A stretch of DNA of 64,000 bases from NCBI GenBank assembly GCA_022772305.1, contig JALFAQ010000058.1, positions 1-64,000 of the forward strand. Reading direction: 5' to 3'. Below the pieces are notes generated by a model. The model was given only the letters and a program-made list of their open reading frames with translations. It had not been told where the DNA came from and did no database searches. The number at the start of each line of letters is the position of its first letter. The stretch's first letter is position 1. This stretch comes from Corynebacterium glucuronolyticum (lineage in GTDB: Bacteria > Actinomycetota > Actinomycetes > Mycobacteriales > Mycobacteriaceae). A program made the position numbers and the translations under genes. Positions 42,335 to 51,641 of the stretch are shown here, piece after piece.

Positions 42335-42808
42335 ATGAGCGAGCGTGTGCCCACTCAGGTTCCTGAGTCTGCTGCGGGAGATATACCTGCGGTAGGGGTG
42401 GACCTCGTTTATCTTCCCAGTTTCCGTGAGCAATGGAACACTCCGGGGACGACGATGGCGACGTTCTTTACTACCTACGAAAAGCGGCAAGCTCGCAAGC
42501 GGGCAGCGATTAGTGGCGATGTGATCCAGCATCTGGCTGCGCGCTGGGCAGCCAAAGAGGCGTTCATCAAGGCGTGGGGTGCAATCATCTCACCTGCGCC
42601 GCCACTGATTGCGCCGGAGCTCGTGGTTTGGTCGGACATCGAAGTTCGCTGCGATAACTTTGGTCGCCCGACGCTGCATCTACATGGAGACATTGAGCGC
42701 CTTGCAGGTACAGGCATGACATCGTCCGTGTCACTGTCCCATGATGGGGACTATGCCATCGCTATGGTGTCCCTTGCCCAACCCGACCCACCGCACCATG
42801 GGGTATGA
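42335..42808 (+). CDS. acpS: Holo-[acyl-carrier-protein] synthase
   Basis: VGVDLVYLPSFREQW...RWAAKEAFIKAWG; immediately downstream of fas. Confidence 0.93.
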   Translation: MSERVPTQVPESAAGDIPAVGVDLVYLPSFREQWNTPGTTMATFFTTYEKRQARKRAAISGDVIQHLAARWAAKEAFIKAWGAIISPAPPLIAPELVVWSDIEVRCDNFGRPTLHLHGDIERLAGTGMTSSVSLSHDGDYAIAMVSLAQPDPPHHGV

Positions 42809-42854
42809 GAAAAAAGACCGGTAAAACGGGACCGATAGTGGAAGCCGAACCGAT

Positions 42855-42910
42855 AGTGCAAATGTAGTGGGTAGCCAGGCTGTACGGCAGCCTGGCTACA
42901 TTTCTGCACT
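42855..42910 (+). terminator. Large hairpin after fas-acpS (probable terminator/processing structure)
   Basis: AGTGCaAAT[gtagtgg]GTAGCCAGGCTG-tacgg-CAGCCTGGCTACATTTctGCACT: 12-bp perfect inner stem with outer pairing. Confidence 0.7.
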
Positions 42911-42944
42911 GTCGCCTTGACCCCAGGTTAGAAGGGGTGCAAAC

Positions 42945-42976
42945 AAAAACCGCGTCAGGTGAAAATCTGACGCGGT
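42945..42976 (-). terminator. Rho-independent terminator for the minus-strand small gene
   Basis: Minus strand reads ACCGCGTCAG-attttcac-CTGACGCGGTTTTTGTTTG: 10-bp stem plus U-run. Confidence 0.85.
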
Positions 42977-43069
42977 GTGTTCTTCACTTCGGCTGGGGTA
43001 GAGCTTGTTGCTCAATCTCAGCTTTGTCGTCAGCCTTACTAGCCGAGGCTGACATATTGAGTGTATGTG

Positions 43070-43156
43070 TTAAGCGGGAACAGCCATGATGAGTACGGAC
43101 TGGAACAGTACGCCAGCTGCCATCAGGCCACCGAGAATGTACGACAGACGAGACAT
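43070..43156 (-). CDS. 28-aa hydrophobic small membrane peptide
   Basis: MSRLSYILGGLMAAGVLFQSVLIMAVPA*; RBS ACTGGAGG 5 nt upstream of ATG; downstream terminator on the same strand. Below the length cutoff of the ORF track. Confidence 0.65.
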   Translation of the reverse strand: MSRLSYILGGLMAAGVLFQSVLIMAVPA

Positions 43157-43419
43157 TTTTCCTCCAGTAAAAGTTTCAAACCAACATAGTCGGGTAAGGG
43201 TTCAAAATGGTTGAACAATTTCCCGAGCCGAGAGGTAACCATACACGTTTTTTCGTGCTTGTCTAGTCCTACTTTCTTGAGTCTTACCCGTAAGACGAAA
43301 TAAAAATAAGCAAAGTACAACCATGAATTAAAATGCTTAAGTTCGCTCGTAAATTAGCATTGTTTCGTGTTGAATAGTTGTCAGTTGCCAAAAATGTCAA
43401 TTTAAACCTGTGAGTAAGG

Positions 43420-43477
43420 AACTAGTGATTTCCGGGCAAATCAGGATGAACGATTGTCTTGTCTAAGATCACTGGTT
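43420..43477 (+). promoter_or_regulatory. Possible structured leader/inverted repeat upstream of purL
   Basis: AACTAGTGATTT (43420-43431) can pair with AGATCACTGGTT (43466-43477): 12 pairs, two of them G-U. Confidence 0.35.
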
Positions 43478-43582
43478 GGGCAACTCTGTTATCTGGCACG
43501 GAACTACCGAGTGAGGTGCAGCTGGACTAGACTTACTGCGGAAGAATAGCCAAATTTAATGCAAGGAAGGCCCCTCCATCTC

Positions 43583-46500
43583 ATGGATGCACGTCTCGCA
43601 GTTCGCCGCAAGCCTCAGTTCCGCGACGAGGAGCGCGCGCTGCTTGCAACACTCAATAATCTTTCAGGTGTTCAGCTCGATGCCGTTCAAATCATCAACC
43701 TTTATGATGTCTTCTCCGCAACGGAAACAGATATTGCTGCGCTGAGCACGTCCATCGTGTGTGACGACCGCGTTGATACGCAGCTTTCCGCGGAGGATCT
43801 CACCCAGGTCCTTAACGATGCATCCGGGTTCCTCGCAGTAGAGCCGCTACCGGGCCAATACGATCAGCGTGCAGATGCAGCCAACCAGGCCCTTCGCTTG
43901 GTACAGCCCGAAACTGATGCGTCGATTTACTCGGCGGTGCTCTACGTTTTCGAGCCTGCCCAGTCCGATGAGGCACGAAACGCCATTCGGTCCTTCCTCA
44001 TCAACCCGGTTGAAGCGGGGGAGAAGGACATAAAGGTCCTTCAGGCACCGGCTACGGGGGCGGTTGAGCCGCTGCGCCAGTACCCGGGATTCAATGAGCT
44101 GGATGAGGCTGGCCTCGAAGCACTCATCGCTGAACGTGGCATGGCTATGAACCTTGCAGATCTTGCCACCATTCAGGAGTACTTCCGTGAGGAGGGGCGG
44201 ACTCCAACGGATGTTGAGCTTTCGGTTCTCGATACGTACTGGTCGGATCACTGCCGTCACACCACCTTCAACACGGAGCTCACGGAGATCGTCAACGAGG
44301 GCAGCAAGTTTAAGGATCAGCTCGCCCGCGCATTGAAGCGTTACGACGAACTGCGCGAGGCCAACGGCCGGACCCACAAGCCCCGCACTCTCATGGATAT
44401 GGGCACGATCATGGGGCGCGAACTTCGTCGCACCGGTGTGATGGATGATCAGGAAGTCTCCGAGGAGATTAACGCCTGCTCCGTGTACGTTGACGTTGCA
44501 CCAGGCGACTCCGCATCTCACGCTGCTGAGCGTAGCGAAGCAGCGCGTAGCGAAGCAGCGCGTAGCGAAGCATCACCATGGCTTCTCATGTTCAAGAACG
44601 AGACGCATAATCACCCGACGGAGATTGAGCCGTTCGGTGGCGCTTCCACGTGTTTGGGTGGCGCGATCCGCGATCCTCTTTCCGGTCGCTCGTGGGTGTA
44701 CCAGGCGCTGCGCCTGTCGGGTGCAGGAGACATCAACACGCCACGTGAGGACACCCTCGAGGGTAAGCTGCCGCAGTCCGATATTTCTGCGCGCGCTACG
44801 TCGGGTTACTCCAGCTACGGTAACCAGATTGGGCTGGCAACCACGAACGTGCGGGAGTTCGTCCACCCGGGGTACGTGGCCAAGCGCATGGAGCTCGGCG
44901 CCGTCGTCGCCGCCGCGCCTGTGGAGAATGTGAAGCGCCTGGATCCGGCAGCGGGTGACGTGGTTATCATTCTCGGCGGTCGGACCGGGCGCGACGGGAT
45001 CGGCGGTGCCACTGGCTCGTCCAAGGCGCACACCGACACGTCCCTTGCCACCTCCGGTGCCGAGGTGCAAAAAGGCAACCCGGTCAATGAGCGCAAGATT
45101 CAGCGGCTGTTCCGCAATCCTGAGGTTGCCCAGATGATCGTTCGGTGCAACGACTTCGGTGCCGGTGGCGTGGCCGTCGCCGTTGGTGAGCTTGCCGATA
45201 GCCTCGATATCCACCTTGACCGCGTGCCACTAAAGTACGCAGGTCTCAACGCCCGCGAGATCGCGATTTCTGAGTCGCAGGAGCGCATGGCTGTTGTCGT
45301 GCGCGCGAACAATGCACCTCGCTTCATTGAACTGGCGGAGACGGAAAACCTCGAGGCGACGCAGCTCGCAGAGGTGACAGACTCAGGTCGCCTGCGGATG
45401 TTCAACGGCGAGGATCTGGTCCTCGATCTGTCGCGCGCTTTCATCGATACGAACGGCGCTGCACGGTCCCAGTCTGTGTCGCTTGTCGACGCCCCCATGG
45501 CAGCCCCGCACGCAGCTCCGGCGAGCGTTGCTGAGGCTCTCGCCACGCCTGCCGGCGGGTCGCAGGAGGGCATGGTCGAGCAGTTCGACTCTACCGTCGG
45601 CCGCTCCACCGTTCTTATGCCCTTCGGCGGAAAGAACCAGAAGACCTACGAGATGGCTTCCATTCAGGCACTGCCTGTCGAGGGTGGCACCCCGACCTCC
45701 TCCGTCATGACGTACGGCTTCAGCCCGGAGCTGGCGAGCGAGTCGCCGTTCCTCATGGGTGCCTACTCCGTGGTAGAGGCTCTTGCGCGCCTCACCGCAG
45801 CCGGTGCCGATGCCACCACCGCATGGCTGACCGTGCAGGAGTACTTCCAGCGCCTCGACCAGGAGCCGGAGCGCTGGGGTGAGGTTACCCAGGCGATCCT
45901 TGGCCTGTTGGAAGCCCAGGATGCGTTCCAGGTCGCGGCCATCGGCGGTAAGGACTCAATGAGTGGCACGTACGGCGAAGAACTACACGTCCCGCCGACG
46001 CTCGTCACCTTCGCCGTCGCCGTGATGGACAAGGTCGACGCAATCAGCGCTGCCGTCCCCGAGGCAGATCTTGATCTGTACCTCCTGCCGCATACTCCAC
46101 TGGAAACCGGTGAACCGGATTACGCAGCACTGCGAAAGAATTACGCTGCTTTCACCGAGCTTGCCGCCACCGGAAAGGTGCCCGCCGCATCCGCGGTCAC
46201 CCAGGCCGGTATCGGTGCCACTATTGTCAACATGGTTGCAGGCAACGCCCTCGGCTTCACCGGCACCGCCGATGTGTCGTGGGTGGATAACACCCTCGGC
46301 TCCCTCGTCTTCGCCGTAGCAGAAGGAGCCAGTGTTCCCGAGGGGGCAGTGCTCCTTGGACAGACCACCGGCGACGGTGAGCTGAGCTTCGGCGAGGAAC
46401 ACCTGAACGTCGACAAGGCTGTGGAAACGGCGGAGGAGCGGTACCGTACCGTCTTCCCGCTCAACGATGCGTCGTGTGACGCGTTGCCCTCCTTCGCAAC

Positions 46501-47362
46501 CGATCTGCCTGATCCGACACCTAGTTCTGCAGACGCGTCAGCTACGTCGGACGGCCCGGCACCGCACGTCCTCCTGCCGGTATTCCCCGGTACCAACTCG
46601 GAGTACGACATGGCGGAGGCCTTCCGCGCTGCCGGAGCCACTACGGAGTTCCTTGTGATCCGCAACCTCTCCCCGCAGATGCTGGAAGAGGACACGCAGA
46701 TTTTCGTCGACAAGCTCTCCCAGGCTGAGATCCTGGCCTTCTCCGGTGGCTTCTCGCTCGGTGACGAGCCGGATGGTTCCGCCAAGTTCATCGCGGCCTT
46801 CCTCCGCACCCCGAAGGTTGCCGATGCGGTGAGCGACTTCGTTGCCGGCGACGGCCTCGTTCTGGGTATCTGCAACGGCTTCCAGGCGCTGGTCAAGAGT
46901 GGCTTCCTGCCCTACGGCGACCCCGCACAGCTGACGGAGACCTCGCCTACGCTGACGCACAACCGCCAGCTTCGCCACGTCTCCCGCATCGCCACCACTC
47001 GTGTCGCCTCCGTGGATTCCCCGTGGCTTGCCACCTTCACCCCGGGGCAGAAGCACCTCATTCCTGTGTCACACGGCGAGGGGCGGTTCGTTGTCAGCGA
47101 AGAGGATGCGAAGCAGCTCTTTGCCAACCACCAGGTTGCCTTCCAATACGTGGATGAAGAGGGGACCCCGACCATGCAGGCACCGGCGAACCCCAACGGC
47201 TCCAGCTACGCCATCGAAGGCATCGTCTCCCCAGACGGCCGGATCCTAGGCAAGATGGGCCACCCGGAGCGCTTCCGCGACGGCTTGATGAAGAACATCC
47301 CCGGCATCTACTCGCAGGACATTTTCCTCAACGCGGTGAACTACTGCAAGAACAAGAAATAA
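43583..47362 (+). CDS. purL: Phosphoribosylformylglycinamidine synthase, single-chain fused PurL/PurQ type
   Basis: KFLVLDTYWSDHCRHTTF-like motif (LSVLDTYWSDHCRHTTFNTELTEI), WLLMFKNETHNHPTEIEPFGGASTCLGGAIRDPLSGRSWVYQA, C-terminal amidotransferase VLLPVFPGTNSEYDMAEAF...LGICNGFQALVKSGFLPYG. ATG 43583 (MDARLAV) follows AAGGAAGG and is preferred to 43559. Confidence 0.96.
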   Translation: MDARLAVRRKPQFRDEERALLATLNNLSGVQLDAVQIINLYDVFSATETDIAALSTSIVCDDRVDTQLSAEDLTQVLNDASGFLAVEPLPGQYDQRADAANQALRLVQPETDASIYSAVLYVFEPAQSDEARNAIRSFLINPVEAGEKDIKVLQAPATGAVEPLRQYPGFNELDEAGLEALIAERGMAMNLADLATIQEYFREEGRTPTDVELSVLDTYWSDHCRHTTFNTELTEIVNEGSKFKDQLARALKRYDELREANGRTHKPRTLMDMGTIMGRELRRTGVMDDQEVSEEINACSVYVDVAPGDSASHAAERSEAARSEAARSEASPWLLMFKNETHNHPTEIEPFGGASTCLGGAIRDPLSGRSWVYQALRLSGAGDINTPREDTLEGKLPQSDISARATSGYSSYGNQIGLATTNVREFVHPGYVAKRMELGAVVAAAPVENVKRLDPAAGDVVIILGGRTGRDGIGGATGSSKAHTDTSLATSGAEVQKGNPVNERKIQRLFRNPEVAQMIVRCNDFGAGGVAVAVGELADSLDIHLDRVPLKYAGLNAREIAISESQERMAVVVRANNAPRFIELAETENLEATQLAEVTDSGRLRMFNGEDLVLDLSRAFIDTNGAARSQSVSLVDAPMAAPHAAPASVAEALATPAGGSQEGMVEQFDSTVGRSTVLMPFGGKNQKTYEMASIQALPVEGGTPTSSVMTYGFSPELASESPFLMGAYSVVEALARLTAAGADATTAWLTVQEYFQRLDQEPERWGEVTQAILGLLEAQDAFQVAAIGGKDSMSGTYGEELHVPPTLVTFAVAVMDKVDAISAAVPEADLDLYLLPHTPLETGEPDYAALRKNYAAFTELAATGKVPAASAVTQAGIGATIVNMVAGNALGFTGTADVSWVDNTLGSLVFAVAEGASVPEGAVLLGQTTGDGELSFGEEHLNVDKAVETAEERYRTVFPLNDASCDALPSFATDLPDPTPSSADASATSDGPAPHVLLPVFPGTNSEYDMAEAFRAAGATTEFLVIRNLSPQMLEEDTQIFVDKLSQAEILAFSGGFSLGDEPDGSAKFIAAFLRTPKVADAVSDFVAGDGLVLGICNGFQALVKSGFLPYGDPAQLTETSPTLTHNRQLRHVSRIATTRVASVDSPWLATFTPGQKHLIPVSHGEGRFVVSEEDAKQLFANHQVAFQYVDEEGTPTMQAPANPNGSSYAIEGIVSPDGRILGKMGHPERFRDGLMKNIPGIYSQDIFLNAVNYCKNKK
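44530..44574 (+). repeat. 15-bp in-frame tandem repeat x3 inside purL
   Basis: gcgtagcgaagcagc gcgtagcgaagcagc gcgtagcgaagcatc encoding (A)ARSE-type repeats (ERSEAARSEAARSEAS). Confidence 0.95.
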
Positions 47363-47472
47363 AAAGGCAAAAAATCGGTACGGACGTACAGAAGTACTGA
47401 TGTGCGGAGGTAGGTTCTAGCCGATCGCGGGCTGGTAAAGCAGCATGATTGGTGCAGTGCAAACCTGCACAG

Positions 47473-47502
47473 CGGCCTGGGAGGAAATCCCCCAGGCCGT
47501 TT
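47473..47502 (+). terminator. Probable terminator after purL
   Basis: CGGCCTGGGaGG-aaat-CCCCCAGGCCG followed by TTT. Confidence 0.7.
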
Positions 47503-47553
47503 CGCATTCTGGCGGGTTTTCGCCGTCTTGCGCTCGCCAGTATTCTTTTCAGC

Positions 47554-48711
47554 ATGAGCACTCGGACCAATCGGCACTATTTCGATCACGCAGCAACAAC
47601 TCCCATCCGGCAGTCGGCGGTGGATGCCTGGGTGGAACACGCTGATGTGCTCAACCCTGGTGGCACCTACACCTCCGGCAGGCGTGCACAGTCAGTGCTG
47701 GCTGAGGCGCGGGAAATGATTGCCGATGCCCTCGGCTGTGAACCGATCGAGGTCGTGTTCACAGGCTCGGGAACCGAAGCCGACAACATCGCGGTACGTG
47801 GCTTTGCCCAGGCTGCAGCACACAGGGGAGAAACCCCGCGCATTGTTACCACCCCGATTGAGCACCCCGCGGTGAAGGAGACCGTCTCAGCGTTAAGCGC
47901 GGGAGCTACCCACGCTGACGTGGACTATCTCCCCGTCACCTCAACGGGTCATATCGAGGATCTTTCGTTTTTGCAGTCACCGGCATCCGTTGCGGCCGTT
48001 ATGTGGGCAAATAACGAAACCGGTGCTATCCAACCTGTTGCCGAGGCGGCAAGAGCATGTCAGGAAACCGGAACCCCACTTCACGTCGATGCCGTTCAAG
48101 TAGTTGGGCATTTGCCAGTGGATTTTTCCTCCCTCGGCGCCACGACGTTGGCCGCAAGTGCACACAAGTTCGGTGGTCCGCGTGGCGTGGGCATCCTTCT
48201 TGCCAAGCGCTCGCCGGTGCCGAGTCCCATCATCACTGGTGGTGGACAGCAGCGCGGGATTCGTCCCGGCACACCCGACGCGGCGGGAGCGATCGCTACA
48301 GCAGTGGCTCTCAAAGAGGCCGTCGACGAGATGGACGCCGAGCGCACACGGCTGACACAACTGACCGCACGGTTGCGCAGTGGCCTGGAGGAAAGCGTCG
48401 ACAAGCTTGTTGTACATACCTGCGAGCCGAACCTTTCCGGTCACCTCTTTGTCAGCTTCCCTGGTGCGGAAGCCGATTCCCTCATCATGTTGTTCGATTC
48501 CCTCGGCATCGAGGTCGCAGCCGGCTCTGCCTGCTCGTCAGGAGTGAACCGCGCGTCTCATGTGCTGTTGGCCATGGGCGTGGATGAGAAGGTCTCCCGC
48601 GGCGCTATCCGCTTCACCCTGGGTCGCACGACCACCGACGACGATGTCGACGCAGTGCTTGGCCATGCCACAGATGTCGTGAGCAGGGCTCGGCTAGCGG
48701 GCATGGCCTAA
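47554..48711 (+). CDS. Cysteine desulfurase (NifS/IscS family)
   Basis: HYFDHAATTPIRQSAVDAW, HVDAVQVVGHLPVDFSSLGATTLAASAHKFGGPRGVGILL, GSACSSGVNRASHVL. Confidence 0.95.
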   Translation: MSTRTNRHYFDHAATTPIRQSAVDAWVEHADVLNPGGTYTSGRRAQSVLAEAREMIADALGCEPIEVVFTGSGTEADNIAVRGFAQAAAHRGETPRIVTTPIEHPAVKETVSALSAGATHADVDYLPVTSTGHIEDLSFLQSPASVAAVMWANNETGAIQPVAEAARACQETGTPLHVDAVQVVGHLPVDFSSLGATTLAASAHKFGGPRGVGILLAKRSPVPSPIITGGGQQRGIRPGTPDAAGAIATAVALKEAVDEMDAERTRLTQLTARLRSGLEESVDKLVVHTCEPNLSGHLFVSFPGAEADSLIMLFDSLGIEVAAGSACSSGVNRASHVLLAMGVDEKVSRGAIRFTLGRTTTDDDVDAVLGHATDVVSRARLAGMA

Positions 48712-48875
48712 GGAAGACAACAAAGAGAAAGCAAACAAAGGAAAGAAAAGGAAAGAAATAGCGCTGGGGAAGCATTTCTGTGGGGAAGGACATCCTGCCG
48801 GATCTGCATAGCTACGCGCCTGGTACCCGGTGCTCGTCATTTTTACCCCCTGCACTCACGCCCTATACTGACAAG

Positions 48876-48906
48876 CCGATCGTTTCATAGCCGCCGATCG
48901 GTTCAT
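48876..48906. repeat. Direct repeat CCGATCGTTTCAT / CCGATCGGTTCAT upstream of mnmA
   Basis: 12 of 13 identical, start-to-start spacing 18 bp. Confidence 0.85.
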
Positions 48907-48956
48907 CCCGATTTCGGCGGGGAATAAGACGTACATGGGAAGTGTTGAGGATAGCC

Positions 48957-50033
48957 GTGAGAGTTTTAGCAGCAATGAGTGGAGGAGTAGACAGTGCCGT
49001 CGCTGCTGCACGGGCGGTAGAGGCAGGTCACGATGTCGTCGGCGTACACCTCGCGCTGTCCCGCGATCCCCAGTCCGTCCGTGAATCCTCGCGTGGCTGC
49101 TGCTCGCTTGAAGATTCCGCCGATGCTCGCCGTGTGTGCGACAAGCTCGGGATTCCCTTCTACGTGTGGGATTTTTCCGATAGGTTCAAGGAAGACGTCA
49201 TCGACGATTTCGTCGAATCGTACGCCATGGGGGAGACCCCCAATCCTTGTCTGCGCTGCAACGAGAAAATTAAGTTCCGTGCGCTGCTGGAGCGGGGCAT
49301 CGCACTCGGCTTTGACGCTGTCGCCACAGGTCACTACGCGACCATCGATGACAACGGTTACCTGCGCCGCTCAGTGGATCCCAAAAAGGATCAGTCTTAC
49401 GTGCTCGGCGTGCTGACCGCAGATGAGCTCGCCCATTGCTACTTCCCCCTAGGTAATACTGAGAAGCCTCAGATCCGTGAAGAAGCAGCCCGGCACGGTT
49501 TTTCCGTGGCTAAGAAGCCGGATAGTTACGATATTTGCTTCATTCCTGATGGCAACACGAAGGCCTTCCTTGGAAAGCACATCGGCATGCGACCTGGAGC
49601 CATCGTGGACGAGGAGGGGCATAAGCTGCAGGAGCATGACGGTGTCTACGGCTACACCATTGGCCAACGCAAGGGCTTGAACATCCGCGTTCCTGCAGCC
49701 GATGGTCGCCCGCGCTATGTGACCGATATCGATGCCTCCACAGGCACGGTGACCGTTGGTCCGCGTGAGCACCTCGCCGTCCACACAATCATCGCCGACC
49801 GTCTCAAGCAGCTCCATCCCGCCTTTACTGGCGATATTGAGTGCCAGGTGCAGGTACGTGCGCACGGTGAAGTGGTGCCTTGTTCTGCGCATATCGAGGG
49901 TGACACGATGACGTTGACGCTCACGCAGCCACTGTCTGGCGTTGCACGTGGCCAGGCTGCGGTTATCTATCTTCCGGATGCGGATGGCGATATCGTGCTT
50001 GGCTCTGGCACCATCTGCGGGACGGTGCACTAA
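48957..50033 (+). CDS. mnmA: tRNA-specific 2-thiouridylase
   Basis: [52 protein letters not shown]. Confidence 0.97.
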   Translation: MRVLAAMSGGVDSAVAAARAVEAGHDVVGVHLALSRDPQSVRESSRGCCSLEDSADARRVCDKLGIPFYVWDFSDRFKEDVIDDFVESYAMGETPNPCLRCNEKIKFRALLERGIALGFDAVATGHYATIDDNGYLRRSVDPKKDQSYVLGVLTADELAHCYFPLGNTEKPQIREEAARHGFSVAKKPDSYDICFIPDGNTKAFLGKHIGMRPGAIVDEEGHKLQEHDGVYGYTIGQRKGLNIRVPAADGRPRYVTDIDASTGTVTVGPREHLAVHTIIADRLKQLHPAFTGDIECQVQVRAHGEVVPCSAHIEGDTMTLTLTQPLSGVARGQAAVIYLPDADGDIVLGSGTICGTVH

Positions 50034-50951
50034 ATGGTTGCCTTCGGTGTCGGTGAAGTCACGGCTGCGAGGTTTGCCGAAGCCTGCGACATCGTCATCA
50101 GTGAAACCGGCGATCTGCCACACATCCCTCAGTTGTCCGGTCGTGGCCCCTGGTACGACTCGGTCGGTAGGACGACGGCGCTTGTCGACGGGCTCCACAC
50201 CGACATCCGTTCACGTGGCTGGGTTGTCACTCCGCGAGGAAGCAGGGCTGCTACTCGCGCCAAGGATGCCCTCGACCGCGACCTTGATCAGTTGGAAGAA
50301 CTATGGCCGTCGCATGTGGATGCCATCAAAGTGCATGCACTTGGACCCTGGTCGCTGGCCGTGAAGCTGGAACTGGCTAATGGGCATCGAGTATTAAGCG
50401 ATCGCTCGGCAGTCACCGATATTTCCGAAGCGCTCACTTCCGGTCTCATCGCGCATGCTGGCGATGTTGCGAGGCGTTTTTCCCCCGAGAACATCATCGT
50501 GCAACTAGACGAGCCTTTCCTCGGTGCCGTTCGTGGGGGAGACATACCGGGTACGTCCGAGTTCGACACACTTCGCCCCGTCTCCGTGGACGAGTTGCAA
50601 CGCATTCTCTTTCCTGCCTACGAGGCCATTCGCGGCACAGGTGACGAGGAAGTGCACTATATTCCATTCATCAACCAGATCGGCTATACGCCCCAGTGGG
50701 ATGTCATGCCTGAAGATGGCGCGCTGATAGATCTGGCCCGCATCCGCACCTCCGCTGAGCTCGATGCGGCCGGAACAGCTCTTGAACAATTGGCCGATGA
50801 GGGACACCACTGTGCCGTCTCCACCGACTGCAAAGAGATGGACCGCGTCTGCAGCGAGCTCGGACAGGATCGTGGCATCTTCCACGTCTGGGCTCGTGGT
50901 GGGGCGGAGGAGTACCGCACAGCATACGAGCTCGACCGCTTTATTCATTAA
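50034..50951 (+). CDS. MetE-like (vitamin-B12-independent methionine synthase C-terminal/UROD fold) protein
   Basis: IPQLSGRGPWYDSVGRTTALVDGLHTDI..., IIVQLDEPFLGAVRGGDIPGTSEF; position directly after mnmA. Confidence 0.75.
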   Translation: MVAFGVGEVTAARFAEACDIVISETGDLPHIPQLSGRGPWYDSVGRTTALVDGLHTDIRSRGWVVTPRGSRAATRAKDALDRDLDQLEELWPSHVDAIKVHALGPWSLAVKLELANGHRVLSDRSAVTDISEALTSGLIAHAGDVARRFSPENIIVQLDEPFLGAVRGGDIPGTSEFDTLRPVSVDELQRILFPAYEAIRGTGDEEVHYIPFINQIGYTPQWDVMPEDGALIDLARIRTSAELDAAGTALEQLADEGHHCAVSTDCKEMDRVCSELGQDRGIFHVWARGGAEEYRTAYELDRFIH

Positions 50952-51641
50952 CACGGGGGCACAGTACCGCGAAGAGTATGCGGAGATGCCTTCGAAGAGG
51001 AGTGCCAGCTGCAAAACCCGCTCTCAGCGCATTCCTACCTTCTGACTTAGATCTGATCTAGACAGTTAATCCAGGGCATTGTCAGTACCCTTCACCGCCA
51101 CAGGGCTAAATGTGTTTGGGGCAATAATAAGAATGTGCTTAGTTAAACCTTAACGCTTTAATTTTGATCAAAAATGATTTTAACGGCGTTGAATACGTAA
51201 CATGCAAAACTGCTCTTGGGTCAAGTCTGAGTGTCATTCTGACTGGAGGCTGAGTAAAGCTTAGTATGCTGTTAGTGTGGCCGATGTGACAAAACTGCAA
51301 AATGGGGGGTAGTAGGAGGTAGCGGTTCTTCTGGGGGGAGTATTTTGAAACAAAACTAGAAAGCATGTTTTTGGGGCAATACTTACCAAAGAGTAAGAAA
51401 AGTAAGGCGAGCAGGTGCTCACGCTATTCAGCCTCTCCATAGCCCGTTAATTGGGGGTCGCCATTCGTATAGCGGTTTGACCAGTACAACATGCAGTTTG
51501 AATTCTTCGTGAACATCGAGTTGCGCGCCTTGCGCAATGCTTGAGTATGTGATTTTATTAAGTATGAAATTTAAGAAACCTTAATACTGGCTTAATTACA
51601 GGCTTGAAACTAGTTATTGCCGGTGTCTCATGGGAGGTATA

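Noticed and set aside
43123-43320. 65-aa minus-strand ORF listed in the track (MYFAYFYFVLRVRLKKVG...)
   Set aside because: Different frame from the RBS-preceded 28-aa ORF, no RBS seen, and overlaps the probable promoter/operator of the small gene.
51364-51445. Short lysine/serine-rich ORF MFLGQYLPKSKKSKASRCSRYSASP in the region upstream of the TSP3 gene
   Set aside because: No RBS, no terminator, AT-rich region where such short ORFs are expected by chance.
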